Made by a program: the position numbers and the translations under genes
Part shown: positions 23,312-36,560 of the stretch, piece by piece
Layout of the letters: every line of letters begins with the position of its first letter
How positions within the stretch are numbered: the stretch's first letter is position 1
The notes under the pieces: model-generated
Database searches by the model: none
Seen by the model: the letters and a program-made list of their open reading frames with translations, nothing else
What the model was told of the DNA's origin: nothing
Source: Ursus arctos
Taxonomy: Eukaryota; Chordata; Mammalia; Carnivora; Ursidae
Reading direction: 5' to 3'
Assembly: GCF_023065955.2 (NCBI RefSeq)
Contig: NW_026623100.1
Coordinates: forward strand, 13,803,001 to 13,867,000
Length of the DNA: 64,000 bases

Positions 23312-25560
23312 ACATCTCATGCTTAACTCCAGTTCTGATGGATTTGCTTGTGAACTACTATCAGCTGGTTTGAGCCTTAACATTTCAACCCAAACCTCTT
23401 GAACCTTTCCCTTTTCTTCCCCATTATATATTTCTCTTTTGTCTGCAGCGAAAGGAGAGGGTTATATTTTCATCATTGTTCTTTACTGATCCTCCACCAC
23501 ATTTCTCCCAAGACAAAAGGCAGCTCCCACCAAACACAGAGGCAGACCCCAGGACAGACTTCAGATTCTTTTCCCATCCTTCCTGCAAGTATTAATCTCA
23601 CCGTAGGATGGTGATAGCTACTGCGATTAATATACTTTTAACTGTAATGCGATTATAGAAATTCATGCCAAAATTGCTCGAGCTAAAACTTGACCTGCCC
23701 TGACAGGATGATGAAAACTCAATACCATTCTCCCCGACCCCCACCCCCAACCCCCACGCTCCCCAAATAGTCTTGCTTCTTAATGAGTAAGAGTAGTTTA
23801 AGCTGCAATTATTTCCTCTTACACTGACTGTCCTTTTCACCCTGATTACTCTCTGGATGTATAATGGGGAGATAGTTGCTTGCAGGCTAGCAAGGAGGTC
23901 TGGTGAATGGCAGCAATACATACTTGGAAAGAGTGCATTCCACTCTCAGCACAACCTGCCCAGACTGAATGCAGCTCACAAGTGGAGTGCATAGAGCTTT
24001 TTATCATTTCGATTCGAAATGCTACTTTTCTAGTTTCTGTAGCTAAAACGGTAAATAATTTTGTGGGATTTTTTTTTTCAGCTGCTCGTAGTTTGATGTT
24101 GCTGAGCCATCTTGAATTTACTTTTGCAAAACAAGACAACCATTTGTACCATTAGGGCCACTGTTCCTTTTTAGTTGAGTTTAGGGACCTTCCTTCTCCA
24201 ATTCAGCCTCTTTTGACGTGAGCAGAGCGTCTATTCATTCAAAGGGAACGCCACGACACAGCTGGAGAATATGCCTTGGGAATGTAGAGGGCATTGTGTC
24301 TATGTTTCCCAATTTCAGAAGCTCAGAGTTGCTTTACTTGCCAGACTATCAACCAAGCTCTGGGTTACTGAACACTTTTATACATTTATAGTTTTGTGTT
24401 CATTGAGATAATAGCAACTCAGAAGCATTATAAGATCTACAAGTACCTTATGAGTCATCACATACACACAAAAGACTAAACAATACTAACGTTTTGTATA
24501 GTTTGAGGGCTAGGCAAATTCTATTTGTAGCTATTTATTTGAAAAGTACCAGTTCTTGTAAATAGGTATTTCATAACTACCTAATCAAAATAAATCCCTG
24601 CCTTGGTTCTCTGCAGTTTTCTTTTAAGGCAACCTTAGACACCAGAACAGTGCTGAAATAGGGAGTAATAATCTTAATTGTGTGTCTTGTGGTAGATAAC
24701 AAAGCACCTGCATATATATGATCTTGTTTGATTTTTAAAAATTTGGCACTGTAGGCGAAGAGAGAATACTTGAGGCAGTCAGTGGTTAAAATAAATAGCC
24801 AAAGACCTAAAGATTATACCTGGCTGGTGTGATTGGTTGGTTTGCTAATCAAAAGGGAAAGAAGGGTTTTGATTTGATGGTGGTAGTTGTACAAACCAAG
24901 GCGCTGACTGCAAAACCTAGAAACACAGGCGCCAGACAAAGGAGCCAGGCAACATGAAAACAAAGGAAAGGGGAAAGAAGAAACACTATGAAGGGAGACT
25001 GATGGACAATGGAGGTCACTGGAGAGAGAAGCAAAGATTTAAACACTGATGTGAGAAAATGAGAGCACCTGTTACAGAAATTAACAAAGGTAGGGACAAA
25101 CAGCCCAGCGTAGCTGAGCGCCTTTTGGGACACCTACCGCTGAGGGCACCAGGCTTACAGAGCAAGACGTTCAATGCATGGTTGGTTCCAGACACCTTGG
25201 AGTTCTTCAAGTCGTACCGTCCCAGCAAAGAAACTAATCTTCGTAGTGAACCCCCTTCCTGAAGAAAAGTGTGCATTGTGTCTGCAATTTTTCATGCACT
25301 GAGACCTTACATGTTAGCTAAAGAAAAAAGAAGTTAACTGAATTTTTTCCATAAAGGAAGTCTAGGTGGAATCTCACATTGTCTGACAGGGCTCACTGAA
25401 TTTGACGTTTTGATCAGATTTATCAGGAGACTTCATTTCTCTGCTGTGCAATTCTTTGGTATATAAGAGTCAGCTAGAGTGTAGTCACTTCGTTATTACA
25501 TGAACTATTTAGGATGAGAGAAAAGGTTGATAATCCAAGATGGTAATGCAACCCACTGGG
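23312..25560. other. unassigned intronic sequence
   Basis: Over 2 kb without SINE or L1. A faint antisense MIR-like stretch may lie at 24660-24780. A C-rich patch, gacccccacccccaaccccc, lies near 23740. Minus-strand open frames of up to 107 codons show no domain. Confidence 0.4.
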
Positions 25561-25564
25561 ATTT

Positions 25565-25760
25565 ATACTTGATTCTTTACATTTGTATTTTGATATTGTG
25601 CACTTATCCCTTTGTATTATAATGATCTGTTTACATGTATTTTTTCTACTAGACTATTTGTGTCTTGGCTGCAGGGACCATCTTAGTATCCAGAACTCAG
25701 AGCACAGTCTCAGGCATATAGCTGGGGTTTAAGGTTAGTTGAATAAATAATTGAAGAAAT
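25565..25760 (+). repeat. L2 LINE 3' end
   Basis: Sense L2 terminus: 'tactagactatttgtgtctt', 'ggctgcagggaccatcttag', 'cagtctcaggcatatagctg'. Confidence 0.75.
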
Positions 25761-26180
25761 AGATATATCTGGTCTGAGAAATCACTACGAACAAAGTAAT
25801 GCCTCCATGCAGTGAAAACACAGTCAGTAACACCTGGAAAGCTTAACTGCTTGCCTCTCAGACTGCTGCGAAGCCCCCAACCTCAACCCAAGTACCCTAC
25901 TGTAAATCTTTCCCCAGAACAACGGAAGTGGTTAAGTGTTCAGGTGTCAAAATGCTACCCTGCTGGGCTGCAGGCCGCATACAAAGTTATATTACACTGA
26001 GTTTGAAATGCTAACAAAGCAAGTAATTAAGCTGAGTAAGTGCTAACTTGCTTGAAAGCAAGATTTGAAGCTGATAAACGAAAATGCTGATAATTAAGAG
26101 TTGATTATACAGCTTTGTTGTTTCTCTACCCTGCTAATAGCCTCTCATTCTTGGCATGTAATGATTTCTCCCCCACAAGG
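25761..26180. other. unassigned intronic sequence
   Basis: No recognised element. An A run lies at 26184-26198, just beyond the right edge. Confidence 0.35.
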
Positions 26181-26402
26181 GGAAAAAAAAAAAAAAAGCC
26201 CAACCATCAATCTTCTCCACTTCTTCTCTCCTATCCAGAGGAAGACACAGCTCTTTCCTTCCCTAAGCTCAGTCCTCCACCTGTGGCCTCCCTCCTTCCC
26301 TCCTCTCTCTTCCAGCTCTGTATCTTTTACCTTTCCCTCTTCACTAATTTCTTTTCTTCTGTTACAAACATATCCAGGGGTTATCATTCTTAAAAAATAT
26401 AT

Positions 26403-26575
26403 ATTTTTAAAAGATTTTATTTATTTATGTGAGAGAGAGAAAGCATGAGCAGGGGGAGGGCAAGCAGACTCCCCGCTGAGCACGGAGCCCGATGCCACAT
26501 GGGACGCGATCCCAGAACCCTGAAATCATGACCTGAGCCGAAGTCACTTAACCGACTGAGCCACCCAGGCGCCCC
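26403..26575 (-). repeat. SINEC (left of a head-to-head pair)
   Basis: Inverted head ends actgagccacccaggcgccc at 26575, 28 bp before the head of the next SINEC. Confidence 0.95.
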
Positions 26576-26603
26576 TAAAAAAAAATTTTTTTTAAAGCCA
26601 GCA

Positions 26604-26758
26604 GGGGCGCCTGGGTGGCTCAGTCAGTTAAGCCTCTGACTTTTGGTCTCTGCTCAGGTCTTGCTCTCAGGGTTGTGAGTTCAAGCCCCGCGTTGGGCTA
26701 CCTGCTGGGCGTGGAGCCTACTTTAAAAAAAATTAAAAAATAAAATAAATAAATAAAA
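26604..26758 (+). repeat. SINEC (right of a head-to-head pair)
   Basis: ggggcgcctgggtggctcag head and an A-rich tail to 26758. Flanks aaagccagca and aaagcaagcca may be a target duplication. Confidence 0.95.
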
Positions 26759-27140
26759 GCAAGCCAACAAATGAGAGTGCAAGAATCTTCCCTTTTGCTG
26801 CATCCCCTGAAGCCTCTACCGTCTTTCTCCTCTACATCCCCTAAGCTCTCGAAAGGGAACCTGCATTCCTTGCACCCTCAGCTTGATTGCTGATTGCTTC
26901 TTATTCCCTTAAACTCTTCTACTGGTTTCAGCACTCTGATGAAGCTCTTTCAAAAGTTATCGATATATTCTGAATTGTCAGATTCCACAGTCTTCATTTT
27001 CCCTGATGTCTGCAGCATTTCACATTGTTGACCTGCCCCTTTTCTGAAATGTGTCCTCATGTGACTGCCATGACATGTTCCCTTTGTGGCTTTCTTCTCA
27101 CTCCCCTTATTCCCTTCTCTTCCTCTTTCCTTCGCCCCAT

Positions 27141-27201
27141 TCCTTCCTTCCTTCTTTCTTTTCTTCCTTTCTGGTAAGGGCGGGGGGGGGGGGGAGGGGG
27201 G
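27141..27201. repeat. CT-rich tract followed by a G run
   Basis: tccttcctt-type repeats to about 27171, then an almost pure G tract at 27182-27201. Confidence 0.9.
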
Positions 27202-27209
27202 AGAAGAAG

Positions 27210-27775
27210 CTAGTATTTATTGACATTTAAAACGAATTATATGCCAGGTATTCTGCCAAATGTTCAAATATTATCTCCTTTTATCCGCACATCAACACTA
27301 GGATATAAATATTATTCCCATTTAAAATTTTATTCATGCATTCATTTATAATTGTGGTAAAGTGCACATAATATAAAATTGACCATAGTAACCATTTTTA
27401 AATGCACAGTTCAGTGGCATTAAGTGCATTCACACTGTTGTGTGACCATCTCCACCGTCCGTCTCCAGAACTTTCATCTCACAAAACTGAAACTCTGCAT
27501 CCATTAAACATTAACTCCCCAATCGCCTGTTTCCCCCAGCCCCTGACAAGCACCCTTCTACTTTCTGTTTCTATAGATTTGACTACTCTAGGTATCTTAT
27601 ATAAGTGGACTCACACAGATTTCACTTAGCATAATGTCTTTGAGGTTCATCCATATTGTAGCATGTGTCAGAATTTTTAAGAATGTTTATTCATCCTTCC
27701 ATTGATTTTCCCCATTTTATAATGATGAAAATGGGGCTCAGATGAGTGAAATAACTGATCGAGGTCATCATCTTT
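27210..27775 (-). repeat. MIR SINE split by an L1 fragment
   Basis: Antisense MIR 3' part at 27210-27325 ('tatgccaggtattctgccaa', 'tatctccttttatccgcaca'). The core resumes at 27705-27775 ('ttccccattttataatgatg'). The L1 piece fills the gap. Confidence 0.7.
27335..27704 (-). repeat. L1M 3' UTR fragment inside MIR
   Basis: 'gtggtaaagtgcacataata', 'gcacagttcagtggcattaa', 'gatttgactactctaggtat' and 'catccatattgtagcatgtg' are classic antisense L1M blocks. Confidence 0.9.
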
Positions 27776-28250
27776 TCCCCATGGGAAAGCATTCTTCTAA
27801 ATTCTATTCCTTAGTTTTATTTCTTCTCTCTCCCTCCCTCTCCACTCTCTCCTTCTCCCTCCTTCCTGTCTTTGCTGATCTTAGCCCACATTTTAAATTG
27901 TCATCGCCATATGGATGCTTCTCAAATGTTTACCCTAACTATAATCTTGGTGCTAAATCTAGTTCCGTATATCCCCCCCACCTGATTATTCCTCTGGTGA
28001 CTTCGAGTCACCCTGCAGAAAAACAAGCCAGTTGTCACCTGATCCTCCAAATAGGCTCGCCATTCTGACACCCCTATGTTGTAACGATGCCACAAATTCA
28101 CCAGTCACCTGGACCCTAAACCTCCAAGTCATCCTTGAGCCTCTTTTTCCTGTATCCCCCAATTCACCTCCACAAAGTCCTGTCAGTTGTGCTTCCTAAT
28201 CCTTTTCGTACCTATTCCAGCCTCTGTGTCCCCATAGACAAGGTCCTTAG
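27776..28250 (+). repeat. L2 LINE, later ORF2 portion
   Basis: 'gatcttagcccacattttaa' leads to 'cctccaagtcatccttgagc' and 'acctccacaaagtcctgtca', the L2 region downstream of the RT YADD motif. Probably the same L2 copy as 26190-27140. Confidence 0.75.
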
Positions 28251-28254
28251 TCAG

Positions 28255-28480
28255 GTGGATGTAAGAGCTTGGGTTGGATTCAACCCCCAGCTTGCCTGCT
28301 CCCTGGGTTGGAAAGAAGAGAGGCTGTTGGGCTAGTCACCTGACCTCACTGAGCTTCAATTTCCTCATGTGTGCAAGACAGCCCAATGTGCAAGGTATTT
28401 CAGTCATTAAATATGATAATATTTATAAATAGCCCAGCATGGTGCCCAGTGTTTAGCAGATGCTAAGTAAATGGTAATTC
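28255..28480 (+). repeat. MIR SINE
   Basis: 'cactgagcttcaatttcctc', then 'agcatggtgcccagtgttta' and a worn 3' end. Confidence 0.8.
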
Positions 28481-30290
28481 TTCTCTTAATTTTGTCTTTC
28501 TACTCCTAGTTTACTAGCCTTCTTCCCTTATAAGGATTTTTCTCTCCCAGTATTTAGTCACTTGCAAGAAACAAACTACTGCATTTTAGTATTATGTTTC
28601 ATTTTACAACACCCTTGATTCTGCGCACCTGTCAGAAGACAGTGATTGTGTTCAGGGTTGATCCTTCATATTTGTGTTTGTGATTTAATTTGACATTTAG
28701 AATTCCTAAAACAATCTTGGAGGGGATTTCCATCTTGTAGACTGCCTCATCAAAATTGTCTTATACAAAACAGTTGCAACCTGCAAGATTTATTGAGTCC
28801 AGTCTCATTTTTAAAAAGATTGCTACGAAGTCAGTGAAGTGAGATTTCCACGATCGGAGGGAATCGAATGCCTCAGTTGGAGGGAGTGATGGAGGGGCAG
28901 TATGACCTTCTTCATAGCTTTGAGTGTGCCAGTCATTTTAACTAGGATAAGTGGAGTCAGCAAATATCCCCCCCACCCCCACCCCCCACACACACACCCC
29001 AAAACACAGTTCGGCAAGAAAACAGGCAAACTTGCGCATTTTCAGCATAAGGGACACCTAGGTAGGAGACTCTCTTCAGTTCATGGAATAAGGGTACATA
29101 GGCAAATTAAATCCCAACTTCCTCCTCAGCAGTCTGCACTCCAGGGAGCTGTCCAGAGTAGCTGGGCCACGTCCGGCTGCATTGAAAATAGGAATTCCAT
29201 GTATGGATCCTGAATAGACTGTGTTCTTTACCTAGCTGTACTGCTGGGTCTCGGAAAACCCATTAACAACAACCACAAAATCTCCAAACAATCCTTGAGT
29301 AGTTTGGAGAAAGATTTTAATAACTAGGCATTGGAAAATTAGACTTCAGATTGATCCTTTCCTTTAATGCCTTGGAATGGCAAGCAAGTAGGTAGTGAGA
29401 ATGGGAATGGTGTTAGTTCCCCATCTTGTATTAGACATCAAGGTATAGTCATCTATATTGTTGTCTAAATTTAACTCGGCGTTCCCTGAGATTTCTGCAG
29501 AGCCTGCAAAGTTGCTCACTCATCAGTGAACAGCACGACCACCCTTGGTATAACACTCTAGTTTCAAGCTAATGGTTCAGACATGTCTAAGATGGCCAAT
29601 CTATCCAAACACTTGGGTTGGATTCATTACTCCTGCCTCATTCCTGAAGTATGTAATCAAATTCTAAAAACCAATTGCTCGGGTGTTTTTATTTTTCTCT
29701 TGCACAGCAGGTTTTACTCAACCAAAGCAGACCGCACTATTCAGTGGATAATAGCAGCTCACGAGCTACCTTCTGATGTTTTGTGTTTAATTTTTTTCTC
29801 ATGAGTAAGACTGTAAGTGTGAATGCTCGTATATTGTCTTTTCTTTTTCTTCTGATAGCCTCCCTTTCCATCTCTTCTCAGCCTTTCTCTTATGAACCCT
29901 AAGAATGGCAGCCCCTGGAAATCTATGTTTATGTCCTATGAAAATGGCAGACTCCACTACTCACTTCTATTTTCCCATAACTATCTTGCCATGAATCCTG
30001 TTTTTCTCTCATTCTGCTTGAGAATTTTGGTCCTCTGGTCTCCACACCGAATTGAAAATCTCCAGGAAATCAGTAGCAGACTGGATTTTAAGTTGGTTTG
30101 TCCCGAGAGAACCTTAACAGAATCTTCCTTCTATTCCTGTATGAATCAGATTCCTCAAACTCTTTTGAATAAGCCATTATGATTTCCCCTAGGCTGGCTA
30201 TTAGAGTGGGTCATGGAGTGCAGAAGGAAAGTATGAACTCAGAAAATTCAAACTCAAGTTCTTTGGGGGTGGGTGGTGACCCAAGTCTTT
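28481..30290. other. unassigned intronic sequence
   Basis: No SINE or L1. A C-rich patch lies at 28970-29000. Several open frames of 60-100 codons on both strands have no domain or splice support. Confidence 0.4.
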
Positions 30291-30308
30291 AAGAATATTG
30301 TAGCCATT

Positions 30309-30478
30309 GGGGTGCCTGGGTGGCTCTGTCGGTTAAGCGTCCTACTCTTGATTTTGGCTCAGGTCATAATCTCTGGGTTATGAGATCAAGCCCTGTGTCA
30401 GACACTGTGCTGGGCGTTGAGCCTGCTTAAGATTCTCTCCCTCTCCCGCTGCTCCTCCCACCTCCCTTTCAAAAAAAA
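30309..30478 (+). repeat. SINEC
   Basis: 18-bp target duplication aagaatattgtagccatt / aagaatattgtaaccatt (30291-30308, 30479-30496), one mismatch. Confidence 0.96.
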
Positions 30479-30499
30479 AAGAATATTGTAACCATTTAT

Positions 30500-33400
30500 T
30501 TGGCTATTTTCTTTTGCCCCTGCCCCAGCACCCTAACATAGTAAAATAAAATTTTATAAATGTGGCTCAAGATTTGGCAGTTACTGTATTTGATATTGGA
30601 CGGCTGCCCCACTCTCAGCCGTCTCCTCCCCCCGTCCCCCGCCATCTTTTCTTTCCACTCTGTGTGCCTGCCTCAGAGTAGAGGGTTCAAGAATAAATGT
30701 ATAACCAAAATGAAGGGAAGCAGTCTACGAACTTCAGAGTGAAGAACTGTAAAGTGGCCAAGACTCTGATTACCAGTCAGGCTTCCAGATGGTTTATTAA
30801 TGAAGCAATACATTATCCACAAGGGGCAAGAAATGCCATTAGTGTTTTACTCTAGGCGCGGAAGTTCCTATTTAAGGAAAAGTAAATGCATGGCATGCGC
30901 CATGTCAGAAAACTAATTTTAATGTTAACAATGAGGTGAGTATTCTTGTGATGAGAAAATATTCCAGCCTTCATTGCCTTCCACAAATAAGTTGCTGGAA
31001 GTAAACGAGGTGTGCTATTTCAGTACCAATTTAGCAATACCTCAGCTCTATTATCAGCAGCATGCACAGTTGGTTCATGGCGGAATGCAAGCCCCTCTTG
31101 TCTGTGAATAAGCATCAGGCTGACTGTGCAGGAAGATAATTGCTCTGCCTGCACTTCCTTTGGCACCTACTGATCTCTGCTAAGTGGTTAGTAAAACATT
31201 TTTGTAGGAATGTCAAGCACTTCTGAAAATTTGAAGGACTCCGTTTTTGATTGTTCTTTTTCTCATGTTGAAGTTTGAGGAAAGTTCCCGCGAATCCGGT
31301 CCACCGCTGCCTTTCCTCCTAGCCAGTCTTAAATAGTAGGTGCCCCTGCGTCTCTGCCGGGCACCCATGAGTCAACTGGGCTTTCTTCTGCGTTCCCCTG
31401 TGACACTGGCTGGATGTGTTGGGATATCAAGTGACTGACTTCAAATGGATGGCAAATTCACTAAAGTGAAAATGATTGTGGTAGTTCCCTCATTTCCCCC
31501 CACCGTGTATGTAAAACTGACTTTTAAAGTGTTTAGTGACTAATGGATCAGGTAAGGTCAGTACTAGCCATGGCGGCCACGGCTATTATTTTCCCTTTTC
31601 ATGGGAGGGTGCTCAGCAAAATGAGATTGTCACACTCTTTTTTTGAGAGGACGGCGACAGACAGTTAAAAGCCTCTTCATGTAAGGATGTTATTTCATAA
31701 AGACACCAGCACTGGATTATCCCCTTCACTTTAAACTTCTGCCAGCTTGTACAAAGAGATAAAACAAAATAGCCCTGGTCCCAGGGGTGGGGAAGTGCCG
31801 GCCAGCTCAGCCTGGGTCCACAAGCTTTCATTTTGATTAGTCACATGTGAGGAAAATTCACTTAGGCTGAGAGGTAAATTTAATACCAGTTATGCCCATG
31901 CTGTTCATATCACAACCATTTTCACATGATGCCACTTAATTCCCTAAGAAGCAGAAAGGTAAATCGGTGGCCGGCCAGCAAAGGTGTCACAATGCATTAA
32001 GAACAGGACTCGCTGCAGGGGATAATGGTTCTGATTGCTGTTGACTCATGTCTCCACCAACTGCCTCATGTAAAATAAGTGACATTTAAAAGACATCAAG
32101 ATGTGAGAAGAGGTAAGGGAGAGAAAAAGACAGGGAGAGGAGGGGAAGAAGTCCGCGCCACTAAACTTGCCACGCGAACGCGCCGTTTTCTTTTCCCCCC
32201 TAAGTGGTCGGAAATGATAACTCGACATGCCACGGGTGACCTGCACCAAGCTTTTAACTTCCTGTCTTGTGTTTTTTAGAGAAAAATCTGTAAAATTGCT
32301 TCTGGGAACTGCTCCAGCATGTTATCATTTATTTCCAATTTAATTTTTTTTAAGTTTTATTCTTTTGCCCTCACATATCAGTCTATTCATCTTTTTAAAA
32401 GCTTTAGGCTGAATCAAGTTAGGCAGTGGTAGACAACAAGAGGCAGTCTACTTTCTGAAGGCCCATTTATGTCTATTTTTATAAAGAGAATCAAACTCCA
32501 GTTTACAGTAAGCATATGCTTCAGTTGACATCTGTTTCTAAGACTTGGACGCTTTGTTTGCATAACAGTCACCAATAAATGGCCTTGTTTTAAGTCTGCT
32601 CACTGAGTTGTATGTGGGCTGTTCAGCTGGGGATTTCAGTCGCAGCTGATCCCCTACCGCTCAGAGCTGATAGGAAGGGGGAAAATCCGAGAAGCCCAGT
32701 CCTATTTATTAATGCAGATTTTAACATTCTCAATGAACCACTTATCCAGTGCGATTCGGCAACCAAATCCTTATTTGCTCAGGCAGAGGAGGGGGTGTTC
32801 TTCAAAGTGCTGAATTAAAGCTTACCAGGTTTTTTTTTTTTTTTTTTGGAGGGGGGAGGGGAAGGGGAGGAAGGGAAGAGAGCAAGGCCCTTGCGTCAGC
32901 CGGTCCCTGATAATTCGGAGTACAGTGAGATTGAACCTTTACGCGGGGCATCATAAACCAAGCTTATGTTTAATGAGTTTATTGTTAACTAAGACGATCA
33001 GACGTTCATCGGGCTCCAGATGCAGGCCTTTTGTGCAAAACATCTTGATGGTTTTTATTTGATACCGCGTACACATCAGTTTAGAGTTTGGTAGAACAAG
33101 GTTGTGTTTCCTTCCTTCAAGCGGTTTTGTTTCGTTTTAAAGCATACCTGATGCCACATGCGTGGGCAACGGGCACAATATTCAAATATTTCCAGATGTC
33201 CATGTGACTATCTTTAGGATCATTAGTGCTAATTAAAGAAGTTACTACTTGTGTTAAGCTGCTTCAAAAACAAAGCTAATCCGCAGGCTCCGTAAGTCTG
33301 CCCTTTCTCCCCCTGCCCCCTGGAAGGCATGCCAGCAGTTAAAAATATTAAAAGTCCGAGGATAGAGTCTATGTGCCCTTGAAAGTGAACCTGATCGGTA

Positions 33401-34685
33401 GGGGACTTTGTTTTAATTCACGTATTTACACAGAGGAGATCTAACTTTAATGTATTTGAAAATATAGCGTTTGCTAACGTGAGCATACTGAACTTTTCCC
33501 CCTGAATTATTGTATAATACTCAAGTAATCGTTTATGAAACGTGTAACATTTTTTCGAGGGGATTTACATATCAACTTTTCCTAGTGGAATCAACAACAG
33601 TAGCATGAAATATATCTACTCCATTTACTCTTATCCAGTGCTCCTACTTTCTTTTCCCCTTTAATTTTTATATATGGTAAAAATTTCATTGAAGAGAGAT
33701 TTCAGATGACAGGACTGTAATTTTAAACCCAATAGAAGAGGTGTAAGCAATTTGAGCTTAGTTGAAGCATAATCTTAGGTTGTCAAGAAGAAACCCATTC
33801 TCCCTATGCTAATCAATCAGTGTATCAACCAACCAATCATCTCTTCAGCTTAGCATATATCCTAAGGTTTGATATATCTATTAACTGCCCATCATGCAGC
33901 TGGTCTCTGGATGATGAGATTCCCCCTATCTTGGCATTTGGCGGCAGACGACTGAGCTATCACAGCCTCAGATAAATACCAAAGTGGAGATTTCAATCCC
34001 GTTCCTGAGTGCAGAGACAATCCAGAAACGTTGAAAATATTCTTAGAAGAGAATACGCAGAAAATTACATTTCTCAACACAGTGGTGTGTGCGAAAATTG
34101 TATATATTACATGATTTCCCCTCCCGAGACACAACAAAATAAAATAAAATTACTCTTTTATTATGATTGGAACACTGATAATCAAAAGAATAGCTGGAAT
34201 CTGCTGCAAACTCTTAATTGCAAGACAAATTACATGGAGACATTTGAGTAAGCGAGAATAATGACCGCGGAGATAATAAATTTCCTGAAAACAAACAGAA
34301 GCCCAATTTTATAAAACAAGGCACATAATCATTGTAATTCTGGAGAGAGGGGTCACCATTTCCGAAGATTGTTCATTGCTTCCTGGCCTCAATTCAGAGG
34401 TTCCAATATTAGGGGGGCTGCAGCTGAATGTATCGATAGCCCCTTCCTCCAGCCAGTAATGTTGGGACACGGTTTGGGGAGAGTGAGTATTTCTATAAAA
34501 CTGTTCATTGAGAAATAGAAACCAAAAGGACTTGGATTTGCTTCCCAAGAGTCTGTGAATATGTTGAAATTGGAACGAGGAAGATTCATTTCTTCAAACA
34601 CTGATTTCCACCTGGATGGTAAAATCCTTCCACAAAATGCAAATTCAACTGATGATGTCTTTCTGACACTATTGCTCAAGTCTCT
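30500..34685. promoter_or_regulatory. repeat-free block, candidate conserved non-coding DNA
   Basis: About 4.2 kb in which I recognise no transposon, unlike the preceding 30 kb. It contains homeodomain-type cores such as ctaattaaag (33229-33238), a T run at 32830-32847 and a G/A-rich tract to 32882. No coding exon recognised. Regulatory function is inferred from composition only. Confidence 0.3.
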
Positions 34686-34689
34686 TACT

Positions 34690-34820
34690 CTGAAAAGAGA
34701 ACCAAAGGTATTAGGGAACTGAGGTTCTGACTGAAGTTCGGCCACTAACTAGCGAAAACTAAGCAAGCCCCTTAATTCTCTGAGCCTTACTTCATAAATC
34801 GAGATTTCTCTAAAGCTCCC
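34690..34820 (+). repeat. MIR SINE
   Basis: 'gttcggccactaactagcga' then 'aagccccttaattctctgag'. Diverged. Confidence 0.6.
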
Positions 34821-36455
34821 ATGAAAAGTAGTAACTAACTGGTCTCATAATATGCAAACACAGTTTTATATTCTTCCAAAAGGTTATTGTTTTCCGTGTC
34901 GATTATGGCATGAATTTAGACCTCTGCTATAGTATTTGCTTAGCCAAGATCTCTTTGGTGCTATTGAGAAACATAAACAAATGAAAAATATATGCCAGCC
35001 TAAATACAATGGTCTGGGCTTGAAGTCCTTTTTTCAATCATTTTTTTGCGGATGGGGCCAAGGAGGAAGAATGATGGAGTTCACGATAACATGAACTCTT
35101 TGCTGCTGGAGAGAGAAGGAAATCTGCTTTCTGTCCTGAGAAGTCCAGCATGAGTCCATAGAGGAGACCATGATGACTTCTCCACTCCCAGCAACTCAGC
35201 CCGTGCACTTTGATCTCGACTTAAAAACACTCGTGTGTCCCGGTGTGAAAGGGACAGCAACAATATAACAACTCTAGAATTTGGTATTTTTCTCAACAGA
35301 AAGATAATTGTGATGTCAAGTTCAGAGCCATAGTTCGGTTTAAATAGTATATTTTGAAGGCCCTTCTCAAAGAGTTGTGATTCTCAGAGAATACACTTTG
35401 CTATATGGGTTAAGGTCACAAATTTTATCAAAGCCAAAAAAAAAAAAAGGTCTAAAAGAAAAAAAAAAAAGAAAGAAAAGAAAAGAGAACCATTTTCTCT
35501 ATCTCAAGTCACTTAAAGGACCCATTCTGGACTCATTCCAGGCTACTATGATTAGAGACCTGCCTGTTTGTAGATATCCACAGATAAACCCCAGATATGA
35601 GCACTCATGACACGTGCTCTGCAGAATGAGGCAAAGGGATTGATTTAGAGAGAGATGGCCTATTGAATGTGGATTCTTTGTTGCTGGCCCGGAACCTTGT
35701 AAGCATGCACCTTTCAGGCCCAGGACAGCCTTACTCCCCAGAGCATCTATCCTGTCTTCTGGTGATAATTGTCCTGCCAGCTCTGCAGATTGTGGATATA
35801 GATAAGAAAGCTAGTGAAAGTGGATTGAGTGCAATTAGAAACTTATCCACACAAGAACTGACCTGTGATTGCATTTATAGCTAGAATCAGGTCCTGAGGA
35901 GACACATCATATAAAGCTCAGCATTCGATTCTGCAGAAGAGGGATTCACTTTTTATTGTTGTGATTTCCAGGTTTAGAACATTCGGCTACTGTGATACAT
36001 GAATTCAACATGCCTTCACGTGCGTCGTGTAAACACGCCACAGAGAAGTTAGACAAGCAGTGGGCTTCCTGCCCTCAATGGGTTTGTGTTCAAAGATAAC
36101 AAAGAAGCAGATCAGTGATTGTAGAAAACCTTGAAGGAGGTATCAGCAAAGTTTCTTTACCAGAGTGTGATTGATGTTGGCTCTTCTATTATGAATTCTT
36201 TTGAATAGAAAACGGAGGCTAAAACTTCAGTGAGGATTGAAGTGAAAAGTAGGAGAGACAAGATGGGTAGAAAGGACAGTGGAGGAACCATGGGAAGGAA
36301 GAAAGGACGAGGCAAAGCAAAGGGCTCCACTGGGGCCGTGGCTGTGCTCTGTCTGTTCTGTGGGTCCTGGGTACATTTTAGGGAGGCGGTTCTTTGAGCT
36401 TAGAATGTACTAGGGCTAGAGAGGGAGTGTTCACTCGAACATCAGGCACCAAGCA
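34821..36455. other. unassigned, repeat-poor intronic sequence
   Basis: Apart from an A-rich stretch with GAAA units at 35434-35490, nothing is recognised. Confidence 0.4.
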
Positions 36456-36463
36456 CTGACCAC

Positions 36464-36560
36464 TGTCTTAGTGTATGCCGGCACAACAGCATGCCATAGA
36501 CTGGGTGGCCTTAACAACAGACATTTATTTTCTCGCAGTCTCTGGCAACCGCCCATTGGA
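36464..36560 (-). repeat. MaLR LTR fragment
   Basis: 'catgccatagactgggtggc' and 'acagacatttattttctcgc' are antisense MST/MLT1 LTR blocks. The remainder of the LTR is missing. Confidence 0.7.

Larger units (their letters stand above)
26190..27140 (+). repeat. L2 LINE ORF2 remnant, split by two SINECs
   Basis: Sense L2 sequence reaches 'cagctctgtatcttttacct' and 'tacaaacatatccaggggtt', then resumes after the SINE pair with 'tcatgtgactgccatgacat'-type RT-region sequence. Frames are destroyed. Confidence 0.65.

Noticed and set aside
34389..34745. 118-codon minus-strand open frame
   Set aside because: No domain, no splice context, and its end overlaps a MIR. Length is within chance expectation for 64 kb.
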